The notes below the pieces were generated by a model that was not told the DNA's origin, searched no databases, and saw only the letters and a program-made list of their open reading frames with translations. A stretch of 36,073 bases of DNA from Isohypsibius dastychi (Eukaryota; Tardigrada; Eutardigrada; Parachela; Isohypsibiidae). This document shows positions 1 through 12,100 of this stretch, one piece after another. Position 1 is the stretch's first letter, and every line of letters starts with the position of its first letter. The stretch covers positions 1-36,073 of the forward strand of contig JAQIWT010000102.1 in assembly GCA_034696485.1 (NCBI GenBank), read 5' to 3'. The translations under genes were made by a program, and so were the position numbers.

Positions 1-282
1 ACCCGAGGCCGCAATGGTGCGGACAATGGTGCCCCGAGCTATTGAGTGGTGTCGATGGTGCCCCGAGCTCTTACCTAATATATATTGTTAATCATTAATA
101 TTCAGAGTCAGAAGTTTGAAGATATGAATATGGTTTATAATAATGGATTATGCCTCGTAACGCATTCTTGAATTTTGATGTCAAATGATTCTCGATCAAA
201 ACTTTAAAATGCCAATCAGAATCTTTTCAGAATGAAAATATTTAAAAAAATGATTTAATGTTTATTTGTTTTTTTCCTGCAG

Positions 283-847
283 ATGGCATATTGCGAATTC
301 GACCCGCTTTCCGAACCTTCGCAATTTTCTCTGCCACGAATGCAACCAGTTGTTCAACTACGATGAATCCGGAAATCTTGTTGAACCGGAAATGAGCATC
401 ATTCCACTTTTCGTCCAAAATCAGGACGAAAGCGATTCCGAAAGCGAAGACGAAGATCAAGATTTATTTAATGGTGAATCAATGAACGAGCAACCTTCTT
501 CCGTCGAACCAACCTGAATACAGTATTTTGCGCTGCACAACGTCGCAATCTTCTGTATTTCTTTCGCGTTTTATTCTGGGATAAAAAGTCCTACGTAACA
601 GAAAAATTGGTTTTTGTTTCGCCGGAAATGAGCGAAGAACTTTGGTGAGCAGAAGATCGAAGTTGAATGTAAAAAAAACAGTATGAAACAACAAAGGCAC
701 TGGATCCGTAAAGACCTAGGACGAAATCCGATTCGGGATAAAAAACATCATAAAAAACACAAGAGGTGATCATTTATAACTATGGGTTCAGACTTTCATA
801 GTTCTACAACATATCCTGCTCCGTCTTCTTGCAGAGTTCCGGTGTGA
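283..847 (+). CDS. 3' part of an unrecognised acidic/basic-tailed protein gene
   Basis: Four exons join in phase: 283-473, 602-644, 682-765 and 835-847, with acceptors ctgcag, taacag, aaacag and ttgcag. They give about 109 C-terminal residues ending at the TGA at 845-847. The peptide starts WHIANSTRFPNLRNF, has a CHEC pair that could be half of a zinc site, then a Ser/Asp/Glu-rich acidic run, and ends in a very basic tail (KKHHKKHKR, then VPV). The 5' exons were not found. A frame at 11-90 contains a WCRWC pair that would suit the other half of a zinc site, but I could not splice it in phase. No family was recognised. If the first exon is simply read through, a stop is met at 515-517, so a shorter isoform is possible. 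Confidence 0.5.
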
Positions 848-1240
848 GATCATCCAGGAAAGCCTGGATCGGAACTGAAAAAATAGAATCATTAGAAAAT
901 TCGACATTTGCAAAGAAACAGAACTTTGAAAAAAGTTTAAATCAGGAAGCCGAGAGAAGCTTATTCTTCAGGAAACTCGAAATTCAAAAACAAAAATTCA
1001 AACAGGAAATACACCAAAAAATTCGATGTCATTTTTTCGAAGAAAAGGAAAGAAACAATTCGCGCTTACGCATGAATAAGGAATACAAATTCTGAAGGAA
1101 ATATTTCAGTAACATATTACATCATTTCAAAATTTCAAAAATTATGTTTCGAATATTTCAATTTTATTTCAAAAATTTATATATATTAATATTTCACATA
1201 TTTCGAGTTATATTTTAAAAGTTCTCTCGCCAAGAATCAG
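848..1240. other. Spacer between convergent genes
   Basis: This AT-rich stretch separates the 3' ends of two convergent genes. A frame open to 1095 is rich in Lys, Glu and Gln and would be coiled-coil-like, but it lacks a start and any splice support. I see no gene in it. Confidence 0.4.
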
Positions 1241-2486
1241 TTAATAGTAAATCCCTGAAAACGCACTTCCGGATCGTCTTGAGAACTGCTTCAGCTTAAT
1301 CCAATCTTCCGGAAGAAGTTCAACACCAGCCGGAAGGACATAAACCGTATCTTCCTCATCCTCATTTTCCAACCCAACATCCTCATCGGAGCTATCATCT
1401 GACTCCGCAACGCAACCAGAATAACCAACAACTATTTCTGAAACAAAAAACTTCAGACAAACTAAGAATCAGGAAAACATCATCTCTTACCGTTTACGAC
1501 TTCTGTCCCACCGGAAGTGGTGTGGCTTGAAACAGATTCACTCTCTCCTCCAACTACATCAGCTTCCGGATGTTCTAAAAGAAGAAAAAACATCAAAATA
1601 ATTCGTCTTTGATCACGAAGTCGAGACCGGAAGTGCTAAAAATTCTCCGGTTTTTCTAGATCGAATTACAACAGAAGAAAACAAATCTCAACTCACCCTG
1701 AAGTTCTTCGGAATCTCGATCGTTATCCCAGTCTTCTTCATCGTCACTACCGGAAGTGGGTTCACTTTCATAGCCGGATATCGAAACATGTCCTCCCTCT
1801 TTAAAAGCTTCATAGTATGATGCGGCTCGACTTCCGGACGACGGTATCTTTCCACCTTTCAAAACGCTTCGATATTCGCTACGCAGCCGAGTATAGCGGT
1901 ACTTTATACCCTCGGGTGTTCGCCCAACCAGCGGGAATCGCTTCTGGAATTCTGAATGGATCTTCAGCCAAACGTCCGGTTCGTTGGCTTTGGAATGACG
2001 GGTCCTGATGATGAACCTGGGGAAAGGAGGAGTGTAGACAATGAAAAAACATGAGCGGAAAAGCCAACCGGAAATGAGCAGTCATATATTTGGTCACTTC
2101 AGCCAATTTATGTAAAAAGCAAACTGCCGGTCAAGGCTTATGGAATCTGACTTGCTGCATTTTACCATCAACTGGAAAAAAGTTCGAAGGGTTTCTGTCT
2201 GTTTCACAATCTCAATGGACTTTTGAGAATTCACCCGAGAAGTCATGTTGACGATTCAAACAAAAGGTTGAATCAACGGGTCAGATATCACTTACAACGA
2301 TTGTTCCAACGAATACTTTTTGTTCCTCCTACGTCCAGCATACATAACTGAAGAAAAGACCAACCTGAATCCTATAATGATATCTATACTGTAACAAGGT
2401 GGGGTACCTTTGTCATCCTCTTCGTGTCCGACAGATTTTTGTGGAGATGTGCTCTTGAACAATCCTTGCAGGGCTTGAATGTCCAT
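1241..2486 (-). CDS. SANT/Myb-like domain protein with acidic tail, paralogue 1
   Basis: Five exons (2486-2408, 2347-2296, 2016-1697, 1574-1491, 1437-1241) join with consistent phases into a complete 243-aa frame starting MDIQALQGLF and ending in FSGIYY. After a basic patch (GRRRNKK) comes a segment reading YSLEQSLFIIRTRHSK, then W-L-K-I-H-S-E-F and GRTPEGIKYRYTRLRSEYR. That is the W..I...F....G.T...I..RY..L...Y pattern of SANT/Myb-like or MADF-like DNA-binding domains. The second half is Ser/Asp/Glu-rich and probably disordered. A tandem paralogue lies just upstream on the same strand (2836-3510), with the same intron position inside the domain. Known for the family: chromatin or DNA binding. 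Inferred: a nuclear regulatory protein, target unknown. Confidence 0.7.
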
Positions 2487-2835
2487 ATTTTTGGACGTTT
2501 CTGGAAAAAGTGTGCTCGTTAGTGTTGAAAATAGCTGAATCCCGAATCACAAACCAAATTCAAACATTCAATGATTCAAGAAATCCAACATCTGACACTG
2601 AATTTAATATCTTGATGTCTGAAATGTTCTCGTGCAGCGAAATTTTACATTATTTTCGAGTTTGCTACGCATACGAAATGTTGAGCTTTGGAGAACGTCG
2701 AATCAAATAATTCAGCTCTTTTCGAATTCTGAACCCCTACTCGCATTTGATCGTACTTGGAAACAAAATCTCGATTAAATATCACGCGAATCAAAACATT
2801 CCGATTTGAATTTCCCTGAATCTGACATGTCATTT

Positions 2836-3510
2836 TCAAGACAACATTCCGTTTTGAAAAACTTTCCTCTTGCAACAACTCAATTTAACAAAGTATTTGT
2901 TGACCGACCAAAATTCGAAGTGCAATCCAATCGACGAAAAGTGCGACAGGAAAAAGTGTTGCAATTTCCAAAAACATACACTCGCAGCTTCCCACCGACC
3001 TTTTTGCTCATCCGAATCCGTCTGGAACATTGCGTTATAATAAGCCCATGTGACGGTCCCCTTTCCAGGAAGCTTATTGAGTTTTCGCAGCCCATTCAAG
3101 TGAGTTTTCAAATTGTAAAATTTGGTCGTGATATGCTTCGTGCTCTTCTCCAGTCCCGGAAACTCGACCAGCATTTCTTCTCGAATTTCATGCCATTTTC
3201 TCTTGCCCTTCAGTTTCCCTCGGCCAATTAGAAAACTGCAAAGAGAAAAGGCAGGAGTAAACGCTTTGATATCTGGAAATGTGAATTAGACCGTACATTG
3301 TTTGCTCGAAGGTGAATTCCGTCTCGGGATTTCGTTTCATCTTCTTCACAGGCGGTGCTGTAGATAGAAAAGTTAAGTGAGATTACAAGGTGAGCAATGG
3401 CTGTATTTACCGGAGTATGAACCATCTTCCCCGGATTTTTCGTCAAAATCCGTATCATCATCGGATCGCGCCAGGTCTTTGCTGCTGGTGGACGGTATAC
3501 AGGCATCCAT
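2836..3510 (-). CDS. SANT/Myb-like domain protein, paralogue 2
   Basis: Exons 3510-3411, 3357-3297 and 3235-2836 give up to 186 aa, starting MDACIPSTSSKDLARS. The N-terminus is acidic. The domain reads FTFEQTIFLIGRGKLKGKRK, then W-H-E-I-R-E-E-M and FPGLEKSTKHITTKFYNLK. This aligns with paralogue 1 (EQT-IF-LI against EQS-LF-II, then W..I...F..FP and a final Y/L helix). The donor ACAAT|GTACGG was chosen over the next GT because it keeps frame and aligns with the paralogue. The C-terminal end is uncertain: the frame runs open to 2836, but a donor near codon DEQK could lead to a further exon around 2560-2620. Confidence 0.6.
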
Positions 3511-3898
3511 ATTCGCTTCCTTGAGATGGGAAAGTCTCAAACAATTGAACGAGAACTTTAAGGGACCTGCCGAGGTAGTAAATAAGAAGAACTACAAAAC
3601 CGAGCAGAAAGGAATTTCTAGAAAATCCTGATTTCCAAATTCAACAAAGATTTACGGTGGCGCACGACGCACGTGTATGGGGTAGCGCAGCGCAGCGGAG
3701 CGGAAGCTTCAGCTAGGGGGGGGGGGGGGGGGGAGGGGGTAGATAACATTATTTTTTGCGAGATCCAAATTTCGTTCTAATTTCTTTTTCGTTTGTCAGC
3801 TCCGCAGTCGCGCGGGTTATGTTTCTGCATTTGGCTGAACAAGACACTGCGTATTTCCTGTCATAGAAGTAGTTGGAAGTTACATCCTTTACTCTGGA
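3511..3898. other. Divergent intergenic region with an 18-G tract
   Basis: This is the gap between the minus-strand SANT-like gene and the plus-strand kinase gene, so it probably holds both promoters. It contains a GC-rich patch (gcgcagcgcagcggagcgg) followed by 18 consecutive G at 3716-3733 and five more after one A. On the plus strand the G run could form a quadruplex. No TATA box was identified. Confidence 0.4.
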
Positions 3899-5443
3899 AT
3901 GGGCTCCGCGGAGGCTGGTCGGGAATTTTCAAGTTGGTCAAGAAAGCCGTTGATTATCGGAATTTCTGGGTGAGTATTCTTTTACTTCGTAGATAGCACT
4001 AATAAAAATAAGAATTTTGATTTCAGCGCAACCAATGCTGGAAAAACGACCGTCACACAGCGGATCGTGGAGGAATATCCTGGCACTTTGGTCGTCCATC
4101 AAGATTCATTTTTCCGGGTTCGTCGTACAAATTCTGATAGGTTTTTCAACTATTCATACCTGTTTCATGTTAAATGTTCGTAATTCACTGACACGGTTGT
4201 TTAGGATGTTGACGATCCGAAACATGAACATGTCCAGGAACTCGGCCATCACAACTGGGACAGTGAGAAATCTCCTTGCAGTCTGATTTTCCATTCAGTT
4301 TATAGAGTTTACAGGATATTCGAATCGTTTGTCATATTTTTCAATCGTGATGTTTTTGTTTCAATAATATTTTGCCTGTGTTACGTCCGTTGTCTCTGAT
4401 TAACGTTGTCTCGATCGTATTCTCTTGCATAATTTGTTCAATTTTATTTGTCGTGATTTTATTACTTTCACAAATTTTTTCTGACCTTTTCTCACTGGCT
4501 GAAAGTTTACTTGTTAGTTGTATTCGTTTACGTACTTATGTTTACTCTATTCGCCTTATTTTATTTTACGCATTTTTCACCGGTTGACTATTGTTTGATT
4601 TGATTAATTTGAACCCAAGTTTTTTTCAGCATTTTCGGCGATTAATTTTGATCTGCTCATGGAGGACATTCGGGCCAAACTTGCTCAGCTGGAAACTTAC
4701 AACCTTCCATCTTCCGGTTTTTCGGAGGATGATCTCCCCAGAATCCTTATCATCGAAGGAATTCTCGTTTTAAATGTCCCGGAAATAGCAGACTTGATGG
4801 ACCGGAAGTTCTACCTGACTCTACCCAAGGACGAATGCCTACGCAGAAGACTGACACGATCTTACGATCCGCCGGATGTGCCTGGATATTTCGATCAGAT
4901 TGTCTGGCCAATGTATCAAAAACATTCGAGCCAAGTCAAGAAAAACAACAAGGATGTTTGTAAGTCGTAGTAAATCTTCGGTTTAGAAGAAGATCAAGAA
5001 AATTTGCAGTCGTTCCTTAAATTTCAGACTTTTCTCACTGCCCCATTTTATTCGCCGGAAACCTGTATCACTTTTTTCTAAAATTCATGAATACGTTGTC
5101 AGATGGATATCTCTGAGCAGAATATATTATCATGCGTTTTTACGCAAAATCTGATATTTTCGGAATATTTGCTGAATAGTTTTTCTTAAACATGCAAAAT
5201 CACCCGTTTATTTCTCCGGTCTATTACTATTTTTTATTTGTTCTTTGTGAAAGAAGTCGAATATAACCATCAATTGATAGGTTGTTCTAGTTGTGGTTCC
5301 TGATTCAGTGTACAATTTTTAATTTCCAAAATATGTAGGAATTTTTGTTTTTAGGTTTTATCGACGCGACTTCCAGCCATGAAAAGGTGGCAAACGTGAT
5401 TCTGCAAGAAATCCAGCGTTCTACTCGAGATAGAGTGGAGTAG
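3899..5443 (+). CDS. NRK: Nicotinamide riboside kinase
   Basis: Five exons (3899-3969, 4027-4117, 4205-4262, 4630-4959, 5355-5443) give a 212-aa protein, close to the 199-230 aa of animal NRK1/NRK2. The P-loop is in KPLIIGISGATNAGKTT, with GxTNxGKT as in the family. It is followed by VVHQDSFFR (the HxDDF-like substrate/Mg site), then HHNWD (matching the family QWD). The lid and base-binding part reads LIIEGILVLNVPEIADL, then RRRLTRSYDPPDVPG and VWPMYQKH, all typical of NRK. The enzyme phosphorylates nicotinamide riboside to NMN in the cytosolic NAD salvage pathway. The start ATG is in frame with the P-loop exon. The stop lies 11 bases before the ATG of the next same-strand model. Confidence 0.93.
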
Positions 5444-5454
5444 CCTTCCGAGAA

Positions 5455-6059
5455 ATGTCTCCGCTATTTAGCACATTTCCCGTTGTTCTTTCTCATAAAT
5501 TCTCAGCCTGCTCTTGTTTGGCTTCACCGTCGACTGCGCATTTTCTTATAGCCATTCTTTCATTTTTATTTTATTTTTTATTACTGGTAATATATATTCA
5601 CATGGAGTCGAAGCTTCGCAACCGGAAGTGCATTTAAGAATCCAGTGCGAGCAGACCATCAAGAACTCACCTGCTAAATTTCTACTGGACTCATTTTTCA
5701 CTACGGTAGATCTAATTCATATTAATGTCATTAAATCGAATATTTCTGTTCCGGGTCCGCGGAAAACGTTCAAGCTACAGTGCAGTATTTCTCTATCGGA
5801 AATTGTTTGTACCGTGCCTGTTACGGTAGTCAAATTGCACCACTGCCCCAATTTGCCGATGTGTAGTCTGCCTCCGAATACGGCTGGTTCTATTTTAGGA
5901 CATGGTTTCAGAAACCAGGCCTATATCGAGCTTCCTGCACCGCTTTGCCCAAAGTTCCACATCTTTCATTCTCTAGATCTCGCGCATTTTTTGCTAGAAC
6001 TCTATCGAGATAAAAACTGGAGGATAACCATTGTTGTGCATGGAGTAGCTCTACCTTGA
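5455..6059 (+). CDS. Probable ML-domain (MD-2/GM2A/NPC2-like) secreted protein
   Basis: The body is one long open frame ending at 6059. Its sequence pattern fits the ML lipid-binding fold: an early Cys, then INVIKSNISVPG (compare the PxPIxVPG strand of GM2 activator), several Cys (LHHCPNLPMC, then PAPLCP) and a closing strand pair FLLELYRDKNWRITIVV. ML proteins bind single lipid molecules in the lumen or outside the cell. There is no ATG in this frame at the 5' end. One in-phase model uses the ATG at 5455 (exon 5455-5586, hydrophobic end HFLIAILSFLFYFLLL) spliced to 5646. That gives 181 aa, but other 5' exons are possible. The assignment rests on pattern, not on an alignment. Confidence 0.5.
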
Positions 6060-6179
6060 TCTGAGTAGGAGTAACCTACTGAATTGAGGCGGTTGTAGCA
6101 AAAGCCCTGTACATCATTCAATTTTGTTTTGTTTTGTTCTTTTTTCTCCAATTTTTGCGAAGTTATCGCTGAACGCGAT

Positions 6180-9100
6180 ATGGATGTATTAAAACGGAAG
6201 ATCGGCGAACTCTCCGAAGGTAAATTGTTTGCTGGATTTGGAAATCGAATCAGTTTTCTGGTTGCAGCGGTGAAGAACCTGGAGAACGTCTTGCAAACTG
6301 CCAGCACCTTGAATCTTTGTGATCAGGATAAAATCATCCTTTTCACCCATGTTTGGAATGTTTTGGAAGATATTCGAGCTGGGCAACAAAGTTGAATTAC
6401 ATTTCTGTGTCGATGTGGATGATGTTCATGAAGTTTGGTTGCAGATGTCAAAGTTCTGAATTGGAATCGTTCGGAGAACTTTGGGGAGCTTTTGAAATGG
6501 ATTGGTGGACTTCCTGGGGCGGAAGTGTCACCGGTCGAAATCAAAGAAAGTTTAGGAAAAGGATATGGAGTTTTCGTGAAGGAGGACATCGTTCCGGATG
6601 TGAGTACCGAGATTTGTATTGATATTTCCAGGGAAGGAAGTGGTTTTGAGCTCGTTTTGTTTTTCCTTTTTATCGGATTGAAATTTTGTGAATAATAAAA
6701 AGATCTCAGTCGAAAAAGTGAGTTGATATTGAATAGGTCAAGGCATTTGGTGTTGGCTGTTTTGAGAATTGTTTACTTTTATTAGTTTCGCCTCAACCGG
6801 AAGTCCTGCAGAAAGTCAGTTAGTAACCCGTTTTCTTGGCATACGATGCATTTCAGGTTGAGAAATTCTTTCTATTGAGAATAATTTTTTGAAATACATT
6901 TCCGTCATTCATGCATTCGTTAAGAATTTTTGAAACTTCTCCATTTTCTCAAGCGGAAGTCTTGCAGCATTTTGGTTTGTCTCCACACTTCTCGTCCTCA
7001 GTGGCACAGCATATAATTAATCCTCCATCCCCCGATCCACCTCCACCGACGAGAATTTGGGCATTTCCTATAGGTTAATGAGCTTTAGTAAAATAACTGC
7101 GATTTTGAAGTCCAATGTAACCTTTTATTTTCTGAATATTCATTAAATTTGGTTCAGCTGAAAATTGAACTTTAAAACAGTTACTTTCCAGCGGGGAAAT
7201 TCTAATCTTCGTTTTCATAATTTCCGTGATTGACCAATTTCAGAATTTTATGAATTTCGGCACTGATGAATTTTATGAATTTCGAACTTTGATCGGAAAT
7301 TTATCTAAATTTTAGTTCCAGGTTCAATTTATTTTAGTATCGAGCTTGGTTGTGTAGGGGTTAGTACGGTAAAGTAAGGAATAGGTGAACATTTAAACAT
7401 TGTTGGAATAAAAAACATTTCAGATTATCTTACCTTGTGACAGAAAAGCCATCAACATCATCAGGAAAAATACGATAAATTTCGTGAATTTCATGGTAAT
7501 TCGTAAAAATCTGTAAAAAATGACTCTGGTTTTTGAGTCGGAGAATTGGTGGAACGAAATGGCTTCTTATTTGTTGTCTAGCATCGTCGCCGTGCCGCGA
7601 ACGAAAACACATTCCGAGAAATCGAGCCAAGGCAGAATTTTTATTTTTTGGCCGAAATTTAATTCACTTAGGTGATTGACTCAATCGCGCATGAAGGTGT
7701 AATTTATCTCAACTATTCCTGGTAGATGCTTGTTGATTCGGTATTTGAAAGTGAATTAAGCTTTTGTTGGTTTCTATTTTTCCGTTCATACTTCGCGATT
7801 CTTAATTAAGTATGGCAGCATGTTTTTCGACCAGAAATGCTCTTTTCAGTAATTCAACAATGTTCGGTGTTTTTCTTCCTGAGAAGTTTTAAGAATATTT
7901 CTGGTTTCCTTCAAGATTTTAATTGGTGGATTTATTCCCGCTTTTTATTAAAGCATCCAGATTTCAGCTGTGTGAAAATTTATGTCGTCGAAATTTTCAA
8001 CTCTATTTTTGAAACCGTGAACAGTTTTGTTTTCTATGACGTATGATTTATAAAAAACGTGTAGGAAAGCTGTATGCATCGAATTATCATTACCTTTTTT
8101 CCCGAATGTCTTTGGCAAACTTCATGAACGGTACGTTTTTTCACACTCGATTTTCTTGCACGTGCTGGTAGCATGCTTCTTCGCATTTTTGCCCGAGTCG
8201 TGTTTTTGTGGAACAAGTTTCGATTGTCGTTATTTCTGGCATTTTTTTCGTGAATTTAAAACGTGATCTTGTTGTTTCTTTTGACAGAAGCTGAAGTTGA
8301 TTTATTGGTTTCTGATTTTAATATGTAGGTTACAAAACGAGTTGTGCATCGTGTATTCAGAAAGAGCATAAACAGTGGTTCTCATAGCAGGTGTTTCCCA
8401 GTGGTTTTGTCCGGTAAGGTCTAAGAATCAATCCGTAAAAAGGAATTAAGTTTTCCCGGTTGATTTATCCCAATTTATCATTCATTTCGCCTTTTTCTGA
8501 TTGCCGACGCTTGGAACGTCTTTGCCGCCTTTGAGGAACCAGATGATATCCAAACCTGGCATAAGTCCCCCCGAACCGCTCCCACCTTGTGCGGACACTG
8601 AAACAAAATTAGTGTTTGAAATCAGTGAATTTAAATTTTTAAAAAAATAATTTTATTTTTTGATTGAATTTTATTAATTTTATAAACTTATTCGGTTAAT
8701 GTGATCAGAATTAAAGACAAATCAGGGTGATAAATCAATTTAGCGAATCGGGCTTTTGAATAACGACGGAGTGGCTCATAAGACAAACAGAATAAAAAAG
8801 GAAGTCGGAGAATTGAAGTTGGAAATTGTGAGTTTTTATCAGTTGAGTGAGATGTTTCTGAAATGGAAGTTTTATGAATGATGACTGATTAAAAAATGAC
8901 AAAATAAAAGAAGGAGATTTCAGAATTCAGAAAAAAATCGAGCCAAAATGGAAAACTTACCGGAAATAATGAGCGACATTGAGAAGAAGAGGAGCGTGAA
9001 GAATGCTTTCCAGAAATTCATGGTGACCTTTGTGGTATGGAAAATAAAAATTAATAAAGCCCACAAACTTCAGAGAAAAAGTTGGATGCGAAGAAATCGT

Positions 9101-12100
9101 TTCACGTGAGACCAAATAGGAGAATGAGAAAAGAAGTATAATTTATAGGTCTTGATGGTTTTCTTTTTTGATAGCAGCAACAAGTGTCATGAGTTTTTTG
9201 TTGTTTGACGCCGGATTTGGCTCGCGTCCGCGTGTTGTGTTTCTGGGTAATAATTTAATTCAGCCGTGCTCAAAAACCATTTCCCGCTGGGGGTTTTTGT
9301 AAAGAGCTGACAAAAGTATTCGTAAAGTCACGAAAACATTCATTGTTTCCGGCGCCGCTGTAAACTTTATTTTGATGTTCTGATGCAACGGAGAATGTTT
9401 GAGGTTGGGTTTGTGATTAATTATGTGGCTTTTGTTGAGATGGAGACGATAATTTATGATAAGCGGCTTGCATAAAGATTATGAATTTGACGAATTAAAG
9501 AGAGGTGGTTTTGAACGCGTGATTTATGGACGCGTTTTTTTCTGCGAACCGCATGTGGTGGAAAGCTAGCTTTGATGTTCGCCCGTTTAATAAGCGAGTA
9601 CATTTTTTCGGATGACCCGAAAACCCGGTTCTTAAGTCTGTTCGGAATTTGATTTTCTTTTCAAATACGGTAACAAGTTTCCGAGATTCAGAGTTCTTCT
9701 TAATACATAACTCAACAGATTAATTGAACACTGATAATTTCATATGATTAACGCATTTATCGTTTGCTGTTGTTCATAAAATGATTGATGCAGATTTAGT
9801 TATTTATCTGGTCTGCAAAAAACATATTTGCAGCTGAGAAAACATTTGGTGAATTATTTGCTCGTGATAATACTGGGTTTAAGGCTTTGGTGCCGTTGTA
9901 TTGGTGGTTGTGGTTGTAATGACGACATCCGGGCTGGTGGCCTCGATAACGATGCTTTCATCTTTCAACATGCCAATAATTAATCCTCCCGATCCCGTTC
10001 CACCTCCTCCTAAAATATATCCCGGCATGCCACCCCATTGGCCGCTCACTGTTTTGAAAAGTCGAAAATGAATAATAAAATATTGTTTTGGCATAATATT
10101 GTGAATACCAACATACAACGGAATCCCGGCGCGGATTTCTACGATCATAATCTCGCTGGCCCCCTAAGCCCCCCATAAGATGTAGCTTGACCTGGAATAA
10201 TCAGACCTCCGCCCAACTGTGGTTTCGCAACGTGAATTGGACGCAGATTTCGGATTGGTCGATTTACCTGGTCCAGTTGGGGCTAGGGGGGCAGCGAGAT
10301 TATGATCGTAGAAATCCGCGCCGGGATTCCGTTGTATGCTGGTAGTAATTTTGTTTTTCCCAATAAATTATGCGATCGTGCGATATTCTTTAATTTTTCG
10401 ATTATACGATAAATCTTGGACGTGGATTGACTTGAAATTGCAGATGAATTTTGAAGGGTTTCCGGCGACCCTGCTTACCTTGAAGAATGGATACCACAGT
10501 AATGACTGCACAGATGAGATTCATTCTTGATGGTGACATTTTGGAAATTCGAGGAGAGTGTGCGTTTGGAAAAATCGTTTGACTGAATAAGTCCGTTCGA
10601 AACTTTTCAAATGAAATGCGTTTGTTTTTTGGCTATTTTTATACGGGTTTGGAAGAAGGAACCGTTTCGTGTTCGGATAACTTCCGCTCGGTTTTCAATA
10701 GAAATGCGTTGTTGTAGACCGGTGTGTTTCTCAGTTGGATCATGATTATGGATTTCAAGAAATCACATTTTTTTTGTCGGTTTTTTTCGGTTGAATCGTA
10801 ATCAATTGTAAAAAATAATTATTCTTGATTGTTTAATTCTAGTGATGTCTTTAGGAGGAACATCCGGTTGTGATTATTCCGCAAGAAGCGTGCATAACGT
10901 CGGACACGATCGGAGAGCATATCATAGGTAACGTCTGTTTATCTGTTTGATGTTTCTTTCTTGCCGAGGGTTATTTGTGATGATACGAATATTTTGTGGT
11001 TGCAGGCGAATGCATCGGGAATCTTCCATTGCCGGACAATCTGAAATTGGTCGGAGCACTCATGTCGGAGGCATCGAATCTGGAGATATCGAAATGGAAA
11101 GCTTACTTAAGTGAGTTTTGTTTTTGTGTTATTTTAATTCAAACAATTTTACTACGATGTACCATTATTATAAATTTTTTAATTTAGAATGTATTTAGGA
11201 CATTATAAAAGTGAAATTGTTCTTCTAATAAAAAGAATCTCATGAACGGGGAGCACAATGATTTCTTCAAATTTTTAATCTTCTGTGGTAACGTTCCGAA
11301 ATGATTTTCTACCTCACAGCGGTTTGTCGACGAACTATATTTGCAGAAATAACGTCGTTTTTGATTTTTGAGTGTTATCTGCCTGATCGTTATGTTTCAT
11401 GTTATCTGTAATGATTTCCTTGTTTTTGGTTGGATTTCCATATTTATATTCCATATTTATATTTATATTTATATTTATATATATTTTATATTTTTATATT
11501 TATTTATTTTTTCCTTCCATATTTATATTTTTTGTTTTCCGATGTTTGGATGTTTATGAATTGTATTCTGCAGAATCTCTTCCCTTGACCATCACGACAA
11601 TCATGCATCTGACTCCAATGGCCTTGAAAGCGCTGGAAGGATCTCTTTATTTTGGTAAATATTTTTGTTTATTTGATTGTTTGGTTTTTATGCATTATGT
11701 TTTTATGTTTTTTTGCGTTTTTTTCAGATGACGTCTTGAAGCGCTTTGCGAATTTGTGCAAGCATTATATGAACTGCGTAATCGCCATCAGCTTGACTCC
11801 TCAAAGCAAGGTAGTTACGGTTTAATTGCGAATTCAAAACAGCAAAATCAAATCGCCAACAGATATTTATTTTCTGGAAGAATGTTCTTCGGCAGATTGA
11901 TTGGCATATTTTGTTTGATTCTAAAACAACCTCTGTTTTGCAGAACACCAAGAATAAATTTGCGTCCGCATTCACGTTCGATCTCTTCCGGTAAGTTTTA
12001 TCCCTTTTTGAAAAAACCGCTTGTTGCCGACTTTGGAATAAAGTGGTTATTTATTGGAATATGTTTTTATTTCAGATGGGCGTTGGATATTGTGATGACA

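Noticed and set aside
3228-3506. Minus-strand 92-codon frame overlapping the second SANT-like gene
   Set aside because: The spliced model in the other frames explains the region and aligns with the paralogue; this frame does not.
6129-6395. 88-codon frame as a separate small gene upstream of the SET domain
   Set aside because: Removing the intron 6220-6267 gives an N-terminal helix region that continues in phase into the SET-domain exons, so it belongs to that gene.
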